A program made the translations under genes and the position numbers. A stretch of DNA of 64,000 nt from an uncultured Prevotellaceae bacterium (GTDB lineage: Bacteria > Bacteroidota > Bacteroidia > Bacteroidales > Bacteroidaceae), in assembly GCA_902776685.1 (NCBI GenBank), contig CACYRB010000001.1, positions 1 through 64,000 of the forward strand. Direction: 5' to 3'. Positions 51,763 to 59,437 of the stretch are shown here, piece after piece. The notes under the pieces were generated by a model, which saw nothing but the letters and a program-made list of their open reading frames with translations, was not told the DNA's origin and did not search any database. How positions within the stretch are numbered: position 1 is the first letter of the stretch; every line of letters begins with the position of its first letter.

Positions 51763-51795
51763 CCCCCCCTTCACCCCTCCCTTGGGGAGGGGCCG
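51763..51795. repeat. C-rich CCCCTCCC palindrome repeat
   Basis: Member of the CCCCTCCCTTCGGAGGGG-like family, here CACCCCTCCCTTGGGGAGGGGCC-like, lying between luxS and tadA. It may double as a terminator for luxS, but there is no T tract. Confidence 0.5.
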
Positions 51796-51818
51796 GGGGT
51801 AGGCCTCATCCACAATAT

Positions 51819-52265
51819 ATGGAAGAACAACAGAAAACCGACGAGCGATTTATGCGCATGGCGCTGGCCGAGGCCGAGCAGGCCGGACGCTCAGGCGAGG
51901 TGCCCATCGGGGCAGTCGTCGTCTGCCAGGGCCGCATCATTGCCCGTGCCCACAACCTGACCGAGGCCCTTCACGACGTGACGGCACATGCCGAGATGCA
52001 GGCCATCACCGCCGCAGCCAATCAGTTGGGCGGCAAGTATCTGCAAGACTGCACGCTCTACGTCACCGTAGAGCCCTGCGTGATGTGTGCCGGCGCACTC
52101 GGCTGGTCGCAAATCTCGCGCATCGTCTACGGTGCCCCCGACGAGAAGCGGGGCTTCACCCGTTTCGCACCCGACGCCCTTCATCCCCGTTGCACTGTCA
52201 CCGCTGGCGTTCTGATTGACGAGTGCCGCGACATCATGCAGCAGTTTTTCCGCAGCAAGCGATAA
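51819..52265 (+). CDS. tadA: tRNA-specific adenosine deaminase
   Basis: A 148-residue cytidine-deaminase-fold enzyme that makes inosine at the wobble position of tRNA-Arg(ACG). 'HAEM' (His57, Glu59) and 'EPCVMCAGAL' (Cys87, Cys90) form the zinc site, and the C-terminal 'FFRSKR' is typical. Length is normal. It follows luxS after 148 bases that hold a C-rich repeat. Confidence 0.93.
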   Translation: MEEQQKTDERFMRMALAEAEQAGRSGEVPIGAVVVCQGRIIARAHNLTEALHDVTAHAEMQAITAAANQLGGKYLQDCTLYVTVEPCVMCAGALGWSQISRIVYGAPDEKRGFTRFAPDALHPRCTVTAGVLIDECRDIMQQFFRSKR

Positions 52266-52333
52266 GCCCTCAAACCACGGAGATCAGCCCGCCTTGTTCA
52301 GGCTTGCTTTTCTCAAAATCAAGGTTAAATTTT

Positions 52334-52414
52334 GAGAAACCGTTTCTCACATTCTGGGAAACCGTTTCTCATGACTTGAAAACCGGTTTCTCACTTTGTG
52401 AGAATCCATTTCTC
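52334..52414. repeat. Array of four palindromes at 22-bp spacing (GAGAAAC family)
   Basis: GAGAAACCGTTTCTC-like palindromes are centred at about 52341, 52363, 52384.5 and 52407. The first is perfect around one central base; the fourth has changed to GAGAATCCATTTCTC, partly keeping its symmetry. Half units continue to ~52430. It lies between the convergent tadA and acetyltransferase genes, so it is not an ordinary promoter operator. Confidence 0.85.
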
Positions 52415-52460
52415 AAAAAGTGAGAAACGCACGAGAAAAAAACTACGTGCTGCCGAACCA

Positions 52461-53015
52461 CTAAATTTCCTTTACCACACGGCAGGGATTGCCCACGGCA
52501 ACAGTGTTAGAGGGGATGTCGCTCACCACGACCGATCCGGCTCCGATGGTGACATTGTTGCCGATGGTCACGCCGGGCAGGATGGTCACGCTGCCACCTA
52601 TCCACACGTTATGGCCGATGCTGACGGGCAGAGCCCACTCCTGTCGGCTGTTGCGCTCCATGGGATCGGTGCTGTGGCAGGCGGTGTAGATGCTGACGTT
52701 GGGCCCGATGAAACAATCGTCGCCAATGGTGACACGAGCCTCGTCGAGCACCGTAAAATTAAAGTTGGCAAAGAAACGCTTGCCCACGCTGATCTGCTTG
52801 CCGTAGTCGCAACGGAACGGCTGGTTTACAATGATATTGTCGTCGCCGATGCGGCCAAGCAGACGGCGGAGGATGGCTTTCATCTTCTCCGTTTCCGACG
52901 GGCGAAGGGTATTAAAGTCGTAGATAAGCTCGCGCGTCTCAGCCAGCTCTCTCATCAGCTCAGGGTCGACAGCCGAATAAATTTCGCCCGCCAACATTTT
53001 CTCTTTCTCAGTCAT
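52461..53015 (-). CDS. Sugar O-acetyltransferase (maltose type)
   Basis: A 184-residue beta-helix acetyltransferase of the Maa/LacA group: N-terminal 'EKEKMLAGEIYSAVDPELMRE', then 'FNFTVLDEARVTIGDDCFIGPNVSIYTACHSTDP' with the catalytic His, and 'VWIGGSVTILPGVTIGNNVTIGAGSVVVSDIPSNTVAVGNPCRVVKEI'. It matches the maltose acetyltransferase pattern more closely than its relative at 49057. Translation is coupled to the nitroreductase gene by a four-base overlap. Confidence 0.92.
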   Translation of the reverse strand: MTEKEKMLAGEIYSAVDPELMRELAETRELIYDFNTLRPSETEKMKAILRRLLGRIGDDNIIVNQPFRCDYGKQISVGKRFFANFNFTVLDEARVTIGDDCFIGPNVSIYTACHSTDPMERNSRQEWALPVSIGHNVWIGGSVTILPGVTIGNNVTIGAGSVVVSDIPSNTVAVGNPCRVVKEI

Positions 53016-53521
53016 AGGTCACAAGTTGATATGATGTCCTGCATCGGTTTGCGTTTTTTCTCGGTCGGTTCGTCGGCGGCATAGCCCAGCGGAACAATGA
53101 CGGCAGGCTCCTCCGCTTCGGGAAGAGCAAGCAGTTGCTTGCACAGGTCGGCGTCGAAGTTGCACACCCAGCAAGTGGCCAGTCCCTGCTCGGTGGCAGC
53201 CAAGCACAGATGCTCCACGGCAATGGCAATGTCGATATTGCCATGATGCTTACCGTCGGCACGCACCCATTCCTCGTCGTGCCGAATGGAAGCCACGACA
53301 TACATCGGCGCTGTCGTGAACCACTCGCGGTTGTAGCACTGCTGCAGCTTGCGCTTTCCCTCCTCACTGCAGACGATGTGGAACCGCCACGGCTGCCGGT
53401 TGACCGCCGACGGTGCCATGCGCACACACTCAAGAATATAGTCGAGCTTCGCCTCCTCCACCCTTTCCGGCCGGTAAGCCCGACAGCTGTATCTGCTTTT
53501 CGCAATCTCCAAAAGATTCAT
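53012..53521 (-). CDS. Nitroreductase-family flavoprotein
   Basis: A 169-residue FMN-binding nitroreductase-like protein. 'SRYSCRAYRPERVE' at the N terminus and 'PSAVNRQPWRFHIV' bind the flavin phosphate. 'IDIAIAVEHLCLAATEQGLATCWVCNFDADLCKQLLALP' and 'VIVPLGYAADEPTEKKRK' complete the fold. The substrate is unknown; this compact type often acts on small nitro or quinone compounds. First gene of a two-gene unit with the acetyltransferase. Confidence 0.92.
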   Translation of the reverse strand: MNLLEIAKSRYSCRAYRPERVEEAKLDYILECVRMAPSAVNRQPWRFHIVCSEEGKRKLQQCYNREWFTTAPMYVVASIRHDEEWVRADGKHHGNIDIAIAVEHLCLAATEQGLATCWVCNFDADLCKQLLALPEAEEPAVIVPLGYAADEPTEKKRKPMQDIISTCDL

Positions 53522-53829
53522 CTCGTCTCTCCTTTTTTATTTATACTGTCACTCAATTCCGTTGGCAAAGTTACGAAAAGTCGAGTGCAGAACAAAATAA
53601 AACTCGTTTATTTTTTATGCCGAGACGGAGTAACTTATGTAAAGTTACAAAAAACGAGGGAAAAGCCAAATGTATTTGAGCTTTTCCGAGTGCCAAGTAA
53701 CTTCGGCGCAGCCAAATGCGCTGGGTGAAGGGCTACGAACAGACCGACATCTACGACAACAGCATCAGCTACAACATCTTTGAGGTTTTCAAGAGGAACA
53801 AATACCAGTAGAGTTTGAAACAAAAAAAG
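53522..53829. other. Repeat block with gene-end fragment
   Basis: About 300 bases with repeated GTAACTT/AAGTTAC words and GAGTGC units, a type of intergenic block I associate with Bacteroidales. Embedded at 53716-53811 is an open segment of 31 codons (start MRWVKGYEQTDIYDN, end FKRNKYQ-stop) with a stop just upstream of its ATG. It looks like the tail of a lost gene rather than a functional one. Confidence 0.5.
53716..53811 (+). pseudogene. C-terminal gene fragment, unidentified
   Basis: 31 codons with protein-like composition ('GYEQTDIYDNSISYN') ending in TAG and preceded by an in-frame stop at 53698. I cannot identify the parent gene. Confidence 0.35.
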
Positions 53830-53874
53830 CAGAATGGCATAAAGACATACCGGTGTATGTGTTTATGCCATTCT
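53830..53874 (-). terminator. Terminator after Cbp1-like gene
   Basis: A ~20-bp hairpin (outer arms CAGAATGGCATAAA with its complement, inner ACATAC/GTATGT) is followed on the minus strand by CTTTTTTTG, about 24 bases past the stop codon of the coiled-coil lipoprotein gene. Confidence 0.88.
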
Positions 53875-53897
53875 GTTTATTGTTGCCTGCGTTGATG

Positions 53898-54770
53898 CTA
53901 CTTCACGAGCACAACGAGGTATTTGCTGGTTGACCAGAAGAGTTGCGGGTTGGTGATGCGCAGCACATACTGGCGGTTGGCATCGGGCTGCAGCGTGTAG
54001 GACGACGACGAGTGCTGGGTGAGCAGCTTCGCCGACTTCGAATAGAGCTTGATTTCCTTGTCGGTGCGGATATCGATCTTGGTGAAATAGCTCTTGTTGA
54101 AGTTCGACTGCAGCACACGGTTGCCGTCAAGGATGTGCTGCTCTTTCAACTCTTTCTTTGTGCCGAAGACATACCATGCCGTGTTGAGCTGCTTGTCCTG
54201 AGCATTGATGGTCTCAGTCTTCTGCGAGCTTTCGGTCTGCAGGTTCGAGACGTCGGTGTTCAGCTCGGTGATGGTCTTGTCGAGCTCGGCAATATGGATA
54301 TCCTTTGCTTCAAGTTGAGCACGGAGGTTCTGCAGCTCCTTGTCCTTCTCGGCCAGCTGACGGGTGAAGTTGGCAATGGTGCTTTCGAGCGTGTTCTTAA
54401 TCTGGTCGCCCTTGAACGTGCTCTCGCGCAACTGCTGCTGCAACTTGTTGATGAGTTCCTTGTTGCGTTTCATGGCATTCGAGATGAACTGAATGTTCTC
54501 CATAATCTGCTGTTTCTTGTCAGCATTCTCGCCGCTCTCGGCCAAGGTGACACGGTTTTCGGCCTCGTTGATTTCACGGAAACCGTCTTGAATCTGGTTA
54601 AGGGTTTCCATCATGTCGTTGATTTCGTTATCCTTCTGAGCGATGATGCGCTGCAGCGAGTCGCTGGTTCGCAGCGTCTGGTCGGCTACTTGTGGCGCAC
54701 GGCGCTCTTCTTTACAACTTGTTACGGCCAAGGCAATCAGCCCGGCAATAATAATAACAATCTTTTTCAT
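53898..54770 (-). CDS. Coiled-coil lipoprotein, Cbp1-like
   Basis: A 290-residue lipoprotein (lipobox AVTSC near residue 19). Residues ~35-205 are almost entirely coiled coil ('IAQKDNEINDMMETLNQIQDG', 'LAEKDKELQNLRAQLEAKDIH', 'ELDKTITELNTDVSNLQ'). The last ~85 residues form a small beta domain ('TAWYVFGTKKELKEQHIL ... YSKSAKLLTQHSSSSYTLQPD'). It resembles Bacteroidales proteins annotated as Cbp1-family collagen-binding adhesins, though the collagen-binding label is by family only. It ends the rsmI transcription unit, 8 bases after rsmI. Confidence 0.75.
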   Translation of the reverse strand: MKKIVIIIAGLIALAVTSCKEERRAPQVADQTLRTSDSLQRIIAQKDNEINDMMETLNQIQDGFREINEAENRVTLAESGENADKKQQIMENIQFISNAMKRNKELINKLQQQLRESTFKGDQIKNTLESTIANFTRQLAEKDKELQNLRAQLEAKDIHIAELDKTITELNTDVSNLQTESSQKTETINAQDKQLNTAWYVFGTKKELKEQHILDGNRVLQSNFNKSYFTKIDIRTDKEIKLYSKSAKLLTQHSSSSYTLQPDANRQYVLRITNPQLFWSTSKYLVVLVK

Positions 54771-54778
54771 TTCTTTTT

Positions 54779-55474
54779 TTATTTATCCTTTTGATGTTTT
54801 TCCTTTGTTTTCCCCGCCACGACGAGCACAAATTCGCCTCGAGGTGCGGTTTGCGTAAAGTGTTCTGCAAGTTCGGCGAGGGTTCCGCACAGGGTCTCCT
54901 CGTGCAACTTTGATATTTCTCGGCTGACGCTTGCCTGACGGTCGCTGCCAAGCACGTCGGCCAACTGCTGTAAGGTCTTGAGCACCCTGTAGGGCGACTC
55001 GTAGAAGACCATCGTCCGCGTTTCATCGCGCAACGACTCAAGATGAGTCTGCCTGCCCTTCTTCTGCGGCAGGAAACCTTCGAAACAAAAACGGTCGCAT
55101 GGCAGTCCCGAATTGACGAGAGCTGGAATGCAAGCCGTGGGGCCTGGAAGCGTCTGCACGGTGATGCCTTCGCGTGCAGCCTCTCTGGCCAGAAAAAAGC
55201 CTGGGTCGCTGATGCCCGGCGTGCCGGCATCGCTGATGAGCGCGATGGTCTGACCGGCTTTCAGTCGTTCGACGACAGCAGCAGCCGTGGCATGTTCGTT
55301 GAACTTATGGTGCGACATCATGCGTCCCTCTATGCCGTGATGCTTCAACAGGATTCCGCTTGTCCGTGTGTCTTCAGCCAAGATGAGGTCGGCTTCGCGC
55401 AACGTGCGGATGGCACGCAACGTCATGTCGTCCATATTTCCCACCGGAGTGGGAACGATATACAGTGTACCCAT
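54779..55474 (-). CDS. rsmI: 16S rRNA (cytidine1402-2'-O)-methyltransferase
   Basis: A 231-residue tetrapyrrole-methylase-fold enzyme using SAM to modify C1402 of 16S rRNA. 'LYIVPTPVGNMDDMTLRAIRTLREADLILAEDTRTSG', 'GQTIALISDAGTPGISDPGF' and 'FEGFLPQKKGRQ' are the family motifs. I start at ATG 55474 because the promoter's -7 box overlaps the alternative ATG at 55486. Co-transcribed with the Cbp1-like gene. Confidence 0.94.
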   Translation of the reverse strand: MGTLYIVPTPVGNMDDMTLRAIRTLREADLILAEDTRTSGILLKHHGIEGRMMSHHKFNEHATAAAVVERLKAGQTIALISDAGTPGISDPGFFLAREAAREGITVQTLPGPTACIPALVNSGLPCDRFCFEGFLPQKKGRQTHLESLRDETRTMVFYESPYRVLKTLQQLADVLGSDRQASVSREISKLHEETLCGTLAELAEHFTQTAPRGEFVLVVAGKTKEKHQKDK

Positions 55475-55483
55475 AATCGGGGG

Positions 55484-55514
55484 CAAATATAATTATTTAT
55501 TCTGCACGAACAAA
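55484..55514 (-). promoter_or_regulatory. Promoter of rsmI
   Basis: On the minus strand TTTG (complement of 55511-55514), 19 bases, TATATTTG (complement of 55484-55491). The leader would be only a few bases long. It is back to back with the tdk promoter. Confidence 0.78.
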
Positions 55515-55529
55515 AAATATCGCAAATAA

Positions 55530-55561
55530 TTTGCAATTTTTAAAACGTATTTGTACTTTTG
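55530..55561 (+). promoter_or_regulatory. Promoter of tdk
   Basis: TTTG (55530-55533), 20 bases, TACTTTTG (55554-55561): a full consensus match. It decides the tdk start, because the frame is open upstream into the promoter. Confidence 0.82.
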
Positions 55562-55672
55562 CAACATAATGACATTTTTCGTCAGAATGATATAAAGAGC
55601 ATTTTTTTAGGAGTTAAGGAGTTAAAGGAGTTAAAGCCTCTCCTCTTTCATCTCTCATCCGTTGTTAAGATA

Positions 55673-56263
55673 ATGACAAACGACATTGCAGGGGAGTCAC
55701 ACCGCCCCGGACGAATAGAAGTGGTGTGCGGGTCGATGTTCTCGGGCAAGACCGAAGAACTCATCCGTCGAATGAAACGAGCCAAGTTTGCCCGCCAGCG
55801 TGTGGAAATCTTCAAGCCGTCGATTGATGTGCGCTATTCCGAGGCCGACGTGGTGAGCCACGACCAGAACGCCATTCCTTCAACGCCCATCGAGTCGTCG
55901 GCAGCCATCCTGCTGCTGTCGTCGGAGATTGACGTGGTGGGCATCGACGAGGCACAGTTCCTCGACGAAGGACTGGTCGACGTGTGCAACGAACTGGCCA
56001 ACCGTGGCGTCCGCGTCATCGTAGCCGGACTCGACATGGACTTCCGTGGTGTGCCCTTCGGCCCCATGCCTGCCCTGTGTGCCATAGCCGACGACGTCAC
56101 CAAGGTGCACGCCATCTGCGTGAAATGTGGCAATCTGGCCTACCTCAGCCACCGACTTGTAGAAAACGACAAGCGCGTGCTGCTCGGCGAGACCCAGGAG
56201 TATGAACCCCTCTGCCGCGAATGTTACCAGAAAGCCGTTGCAGAGACAAAAACCGAAGAATAA
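55673..56263 (+). CDS. tdk: Thymidine kinase
   Basis: A 196-residue type II thymidine kinase of the salvage pathway. The P-loop '[12 protein letters not shown]' (from residue 20), '[17 protein letters not shown]' (Walker B), '[37 protein letters not shown]' with zinc cysteines, and 'YEPLCREC' are intact. I start at 55673 (MTNDIAGES) since upstream codons fall in a leader rich in GGAGTTAAGGAGTTAAAG repeats. The AI-2E-type transporter follows after 11 bases. Confidence 0.93.
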   Translation: MTNDIAGESHRPGRIEVVCGSMFSGKTEELIRRMKRAKFARQRVEIFKPSIDVRYSEADVVSHDQNAIPSTPIESSAAILLLSSEIDVVGIDEAQFLDEGLVDVCNELANRGVRVIVAGLDMDFRGVPFGPMPALCAIADDVTKVHAICVKCGNLAYLSHRLVENDKRVLLGETQEYEPLCRECYQKAVAETKTEE

Positions 56264-56274
56264 AAACTGAAGAC

Positions 56275-57384
56275 ATGAAAACTGAAATAACATTCGACAA
56301 ATTCATTCGTTGGGCACTCATCGTGCTGGGCGTAGTCGTGACATTGCTTGCCGTGAACTACCTGAGCAGAGTGCTGCTACCGTTCTTCATCGCCTGGTTC
56401 TTCGCCTATCTGCTCTACCCCGTCGTGAAATTCGTGGAAAACAAACTGCACGTGCGCATCAGGGCCTTGTCGATAACCATCACCATGGTGTTTGTCATTG
56501 CCGTCGTCGCCCTCGTCATCTATTTCATCGTGCCGCCGATGATTGAACAGATAGGCAAACTCGGCGGATTCCTCGATAAGTTTGTCAACCAGAACACGTC
56601 CTCCAACAATGTCGTGGCCTATGTGAAAGACATGATACAAGGCCACCGCACCGAGATAGAGCGATTCCTCAAGAGCAAAGACTTCAGCGATGCCCTGAAG
56701 ACAGCCATGCCCAAGCTGTTTGCCTTCGTCGGACAGACGGCCAGCATCGTGATGAGCATCATCGCATCGTGCATCACATTATTATACATGTTCTTCATCC
56801 TGCTCGACTATGAATACCTCACCGAGAACTGGATTCGCATCTTCCCCGTCAAGACCCGCCCCTTCTGGAGCGAGCTGATGAAAGACGTAGAGCGCGAACT
56901 GAACAACTACATCCGCGGACAAGGCATGGTGGCCCTGTGCATGGGCATCATGTTCTGCATCGGTTTCACCATCATGGACTTCCCCATGGCCATCGGTCTG
57001 GGCATCCTTATCGGCCTGATGGACCTCGTGCCCTACCTCCACACCTTCGCCCTCATCCCCACCGCCTTCCTCGCCCTGCTCAAGGCTGCCGACACCGGAC
57101 AAAACTTCTGGGTCATCTTCGGACTGGCCGCCGCACTGTTCATCGTCGTGCAAATCATCACCGACATGATAGTCACCCCAAAAATCATGGGCAAAGCCAT
57201 GGGCCTCAACCCCGCCATCCTGCTGCTCTCCCTCTCCGTGTGGGGCGCACTGCTCGGCTTCATCGGCCTCATCATTGCCCTGCCCCTCACCACCCTCATC
57301 ATAGCCTACTGGCAACGCTATGTGACGAAAGAGCCCGACAAGAAAAAAGAAATTGCCACCGCTAAAGAAAGCCAGGAAGGATGA
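56275..57384 (+). CDS. AI-2E family transporter
   Basis: A 369-residue inner-membrane protein of the AI-2E/PerM family, about eight hydrophobic segments. 'PFFIAWFFAYLLYPVVKFVE' near the start, 'GQGMVALCMGIMFCIGFTIMDFP', 'LMDLVPYLHTFALIPTAFLAL', 'IITDMIVTPKIMGKAMGLNPAILLLSLSVWGALLGFIGLIIALPLTTLI' and a charged tail fit the family. Some members export autoinducer-2, others are Na+/H+ antiporters; which applies is unknown. luxS is 5 kb away, not linked. I start at MKTEITFDK (56275). Confidence 0.9.
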   Translation: MKTEITFDKFIRWALIVLGVVVTLLAVNYLSRVLLPFFIAWFFAYLLYPVVKFVENKLHVRIRALSITITMVFVIAVVALVIYFIVPPMIEQIGKLGGFLDKFVNQNTSSNNVVAYVKDMIQGHRTEIERFLKSKDFSDALKTAMPKLFAFVGQTASIVMSIIASCITLLYMFFILLDYEYLTENWIRIFPVKTRPFWSELMKDVERELNNYIRGQGMVALCMGIMFCIGFTIMDFPMAIGLGILIGLMDLVPYLHTFALIPTAFLALLKAADTGQNFWVIFGLAAALFIVVQIITDMIVTPKIMGKAMGLNPAILLLSLSVWGALLGFIGLIIALPLTTLIIAYWQRYVTKEPDKKKEIATAKESQEG

Positions 57385-57401
57385 AAAAAGTCGGCGAATA
57401 A

Positions 57402-57433
57402 TTTGGAGGTTTCAAAAAAAGGTAGTACCTTTG
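57402..57433 (+). promoter_or_regulatory. Promoter of tRNA-Lys
   Basis: TTTG (57402-57405), 20 bases, TACCTTTG (57426-57433): a full match, 30 bases before the mature tRNA. Confidence 0.85.
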
Positions 57434-57463
57434 CAGCCGATTTCAGAATAATCACATAACGGA

Positions 57464-57536
57464 GACTCGTTAGCTCAGTTGGTAGAGCACAACACTTTTA
57501 ATGTTGGGGTCTTGGGTTCGAGCCCCAAACGGGTCA
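57464..57536 (+). tRNA. tRNA-Lys (TTT)
   Basis: Acceptor GACTCGT/ACGGGTC (with one T-G pair), D stem GCTC/GAGC, anticodon stem CAACA/TGTTG with loop CTTTTAA giving TTT, T arm with TTCGAGC, discriminator A. CCA is not encoded, unlike the tRNA-Pro of this window, so Cca must add it. Confidence 0.95.
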
Positions 57537-57606
57537 CAAAAACAAAAGATTAAATAGGCATCTGTATGGATGCCTATTTGCGTAATAGACTATAAAAGGT
57601 GAAAAA

Positions 57607-57675
57607 CTATTGTCCGTTAACTTCACAGGCTGCAAGCCTGTTAACTTCCGATAACTCCTGTTAACTACTAACATG
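57607..57675 (-). repeat. 70-bp GTTAAC-rich dispersed repeat, copy 2
   Basis: Reverse-orientation copy of 32041-32110. It supplies the last codons and the stop codon of the frameshifted acyltransferase, so it seems to have arrived inside or at the end of that gene. Confidence 0.8.
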
Positions 57676-58781
57676 CGGTAGACGGGCGGGGATACGACGC
57701 GACAGGGCTTCGAGGAAGGCGGGAATGCAGAGCAAGCGGAAGAGACGGGCACGGAGGCTGTCGATAAAAAGGGCGGCGAAGAAGATGAGAAGGCTCAGCA
57801 GGATACCGTGTAGAAACAACGGCAATGTGGGAAGAAACGCGGGGGCGACCTGCTGCCAGAGTACGTCTTTCAGTAGGTAATGCTCGTGAAAAAGGTAGAC
57901 TCCGAAAGTGTAGGGTGTGCCCATCGAGCCAGCCCTTCAACGAGATGACCGTGAAGGCGTTTGCGCACAAAAAAGATGAAAATGAACAATGCCAGGAAGA
58001 ACGTGATGGAATGATTGCCGTCGTATTTCAGCACGAAGGGTGCGCCCGTCTGCAACCATGCCAGCAGGTTGGTGGCGGTGTGGAGCGCAAAGATGGCTGC
58101 GGCAATAATGGCAAAGCTCCACCCTGCATGGTCCGACATCCACGAAGGAATGCCATGGCGACCGAGATAACCGCCCACAAGGAAGAGAAAACAAAACCAG
58201 TTGAGCGACATTCCGCCGCCGAACATCTCCCCGAACGGCCACTCAAAGAAGAGGATGAAAAGTACGAGCAGCAGCAGTTGGTAGCCCCTCTTGCTGAGCC
58301 GCGAGACGAGGAGCGAGAGGAAAGGCGCCACCAGCATCAACCCCAAATACTTGGCAACAAACCAATACTGGTGGAGCGGCATCGGCGAGATGTTCAGCAA
58401 CAGCTCCTTCACCGAGAAACCATGACCGCCAAACAGGCAGAAAATCAGAAACAGACACACGGCGTAGAACATGGTAGTGAGGGCGATGCTGAGCATGCCT
58501 TTGACGCGGAAAACAGGCTTTTCGACAAGGAAGAACCCGGTGATGAGCACGAAGAGATCGACACCCATGCTGGTGAATACAATGGTGGTTTCGGTAAGGG
58601 CATAGCTGAGTGCCTGGGCAGGTTGAGCCACATCGAAGGTAGAGAAAGCCTCGCTGGTCTTCACATAGTTGTAGAGGTAGTGGCCCAGCACGATGAGATA
58701 CATGGCCAGCATCCTCAGCACCTCGATGCCGGGTTGTCGCTTGGTCTTGCCGCCAGAATTGCCTTCGAAAGGTGTACCCAT
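57661..58781 (-). pseudogene. Acyltransferase family 3 gene with frameshift
   Basis: Residues 1-280 (from ATG 58781) form an acyltransferase_3 membrane protein: 'GIEVLRMLAMYLIVLGHYL' with the family's His, 'GVDLFVLITGFFL', 'YWFVAKYLGLMLVAPFLSLL' and about nine membrane segments. The expected next motif, 'PYTFGVYLFHEHYL', appears only in another frame (57924 leftwards), so the frame breaks near 57920 and the first frame stops at 57870. Two pieces of 303 and 87 codons result. It would have acylated a surface polysaccharide. A sequencing error at the break cannot be excluded. Confidence 0.8.
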
Positions 58782-58875
58782 GTGCTTCTACAACGTTTTT
58801 CTGTTTCCTGAGACAAAGGTAGGAAGAAATTCTGAAGTCTGAAAACATTTTCCCATAAAAAGTCTTTTGGAAAGT

Positions 58876-58934
58876 TATATGGCCCATATAGGTCAGTTAT
58901 ATGGCCCATATAGCTCGGTTATATGGCCCATATA
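58876..58934. repeat. Array of three palindromes at 22-bp spacing (TATATGGCCCATATA)
   Basis: Three exact copies of the 15-base palindrome have centres at 58883, 58905 and 58927. Outer bases extend the symmetry: GGAAAG before the first copy and CTTTCC after the last, so the whole 58869-58941 block is nearly self-complementary. It lies upstream of the acyltransferase gene (minus) and at the start of a doubtful frame (plus). Confidence 0.9.
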
Positions 58935-59170
58935 ACTTTCCGAAAGATAAGGATTTTGTTTTCAGCGTGAAGCATAGTGCAGAGAAACCAGGATGCAAAG
59001 TTGCAATAATATTAATATACGAGGACGAATTCGATGAAACGTTATTTCCAGCCGCTTTAGTAAGATATGCAGGATTGGAAAATGCAGAAGACTCATGGGT
59101 CGCTTTTGATGAGGTAATTTGTATGCAAGATGGCAAGATCGTATATCAAAAAAGCCACCCGTTTGAATAA
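58901..59170 (+). CDS. Doubtful small protein or gene fragment
   Basis: An 89-codon frame whose first ~18 residues come from the palindrome array. From about residue 20 on ('DFVFSVKHSAEKPGCKVAII', 'IYEDEFDETLFPAALVRYAG', 'SWVAFDEVICMQDGKIVYQK') it reads like a real protein. This suggests an older gene whose start was overwritten by the array, or a fragment. No family recognised. Confidence 0.35.
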   Translation: MAHIARLYGPYNFPKDKDFVFSVKHSAEKPGCKVAIILIYEDEFDETLFPAALVRYAGLENAEDSWVAFDEVICMQDGKIVYQKSHPFE

Positions 59171-59217
59171 TGGGGTGACTTTAGGCACAGCCATTCTACC
59201 TTTCGGGAGATATGCTG
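59150..59217 (-). ncRNA. Candidate ~70-nt small RNA
   Basis: The minus strand carries a complete promoter (TTTG, 19 bases, TATCTTTG; complement of 59223-59253) and, about 35 bases downstream of the expected start, a 9-bp hairpin (59152-59160 with 59173-59181) followed by a run of T: a full transcription unit of about 65-70 bases. A short frame beginning MAVPKVTP passes through it and could instead be a small peptide with an intrinsic terminator inside. Confidence 0.4.
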
Positions 59218-59222
59218 CGATG

Positions 59223-59253
59223 CAAAGATACGAAAAAATATCCAACCTCCAAA
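59223..59253 (-). promoter_or_regulatory. Bacteroidetes promoter for the small RNA candidate
   Basis: TTTG (complement of 59250-59253), 19 bases, TATCTTTG (complement of 59223-59230). Both boxes match; the only plausible short product is the unit at 59150-59217, with read-through towards the acyltransferase. Confidence 0.7.
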
Positions 59254-59268
59254 CAAATTTTAAACAAA

Positions 59269-59358
59269 ATGCCCGAAAACATACAGAAAATCATCAAAAA
59301 CATCCTCCGAGACATCGCCGTGGACATGAAAGACGAGTTCGACTTTATATATTGTTAG
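59269..59358 (+). pseudogene. Gene-start fragment, 29 codons
   Basis: MPENIQKIIKNILRDIAVDM continues with KDEFDF and then stops. It reads like the helical N terminus of a larger protein, possibly of phage origin ('KDEFDxNF' starts are seen in tail-associated proteins as I recall). The rest is absent; a GTATGTAGGGATGCGCCAGCC repeat follows instead. Confidence 0.3.
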
Positions 59359-59437
59359 ACATACTACTGTCGCGGTATGTAGGGATGCGCCAGCCAACTC
59401 TACACTCTGCACTCTACACTATACACTACAACCAACG

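Noticed and set aside
51146..57384. Functional link of luxS and the AI-2E-family transporter as an autoinducer-2 system.
   Set aside because: The genes are 5 kb apart in different units, and many AI-2E family proteins have nothing to do with autoinducer-2.
57825..58811. 328-codon plus-strand frame opposite the acyltransferase.
   Set aside because: Very rich in E, Q, H and R as expected of the antisense of a membrane protein; no motif.
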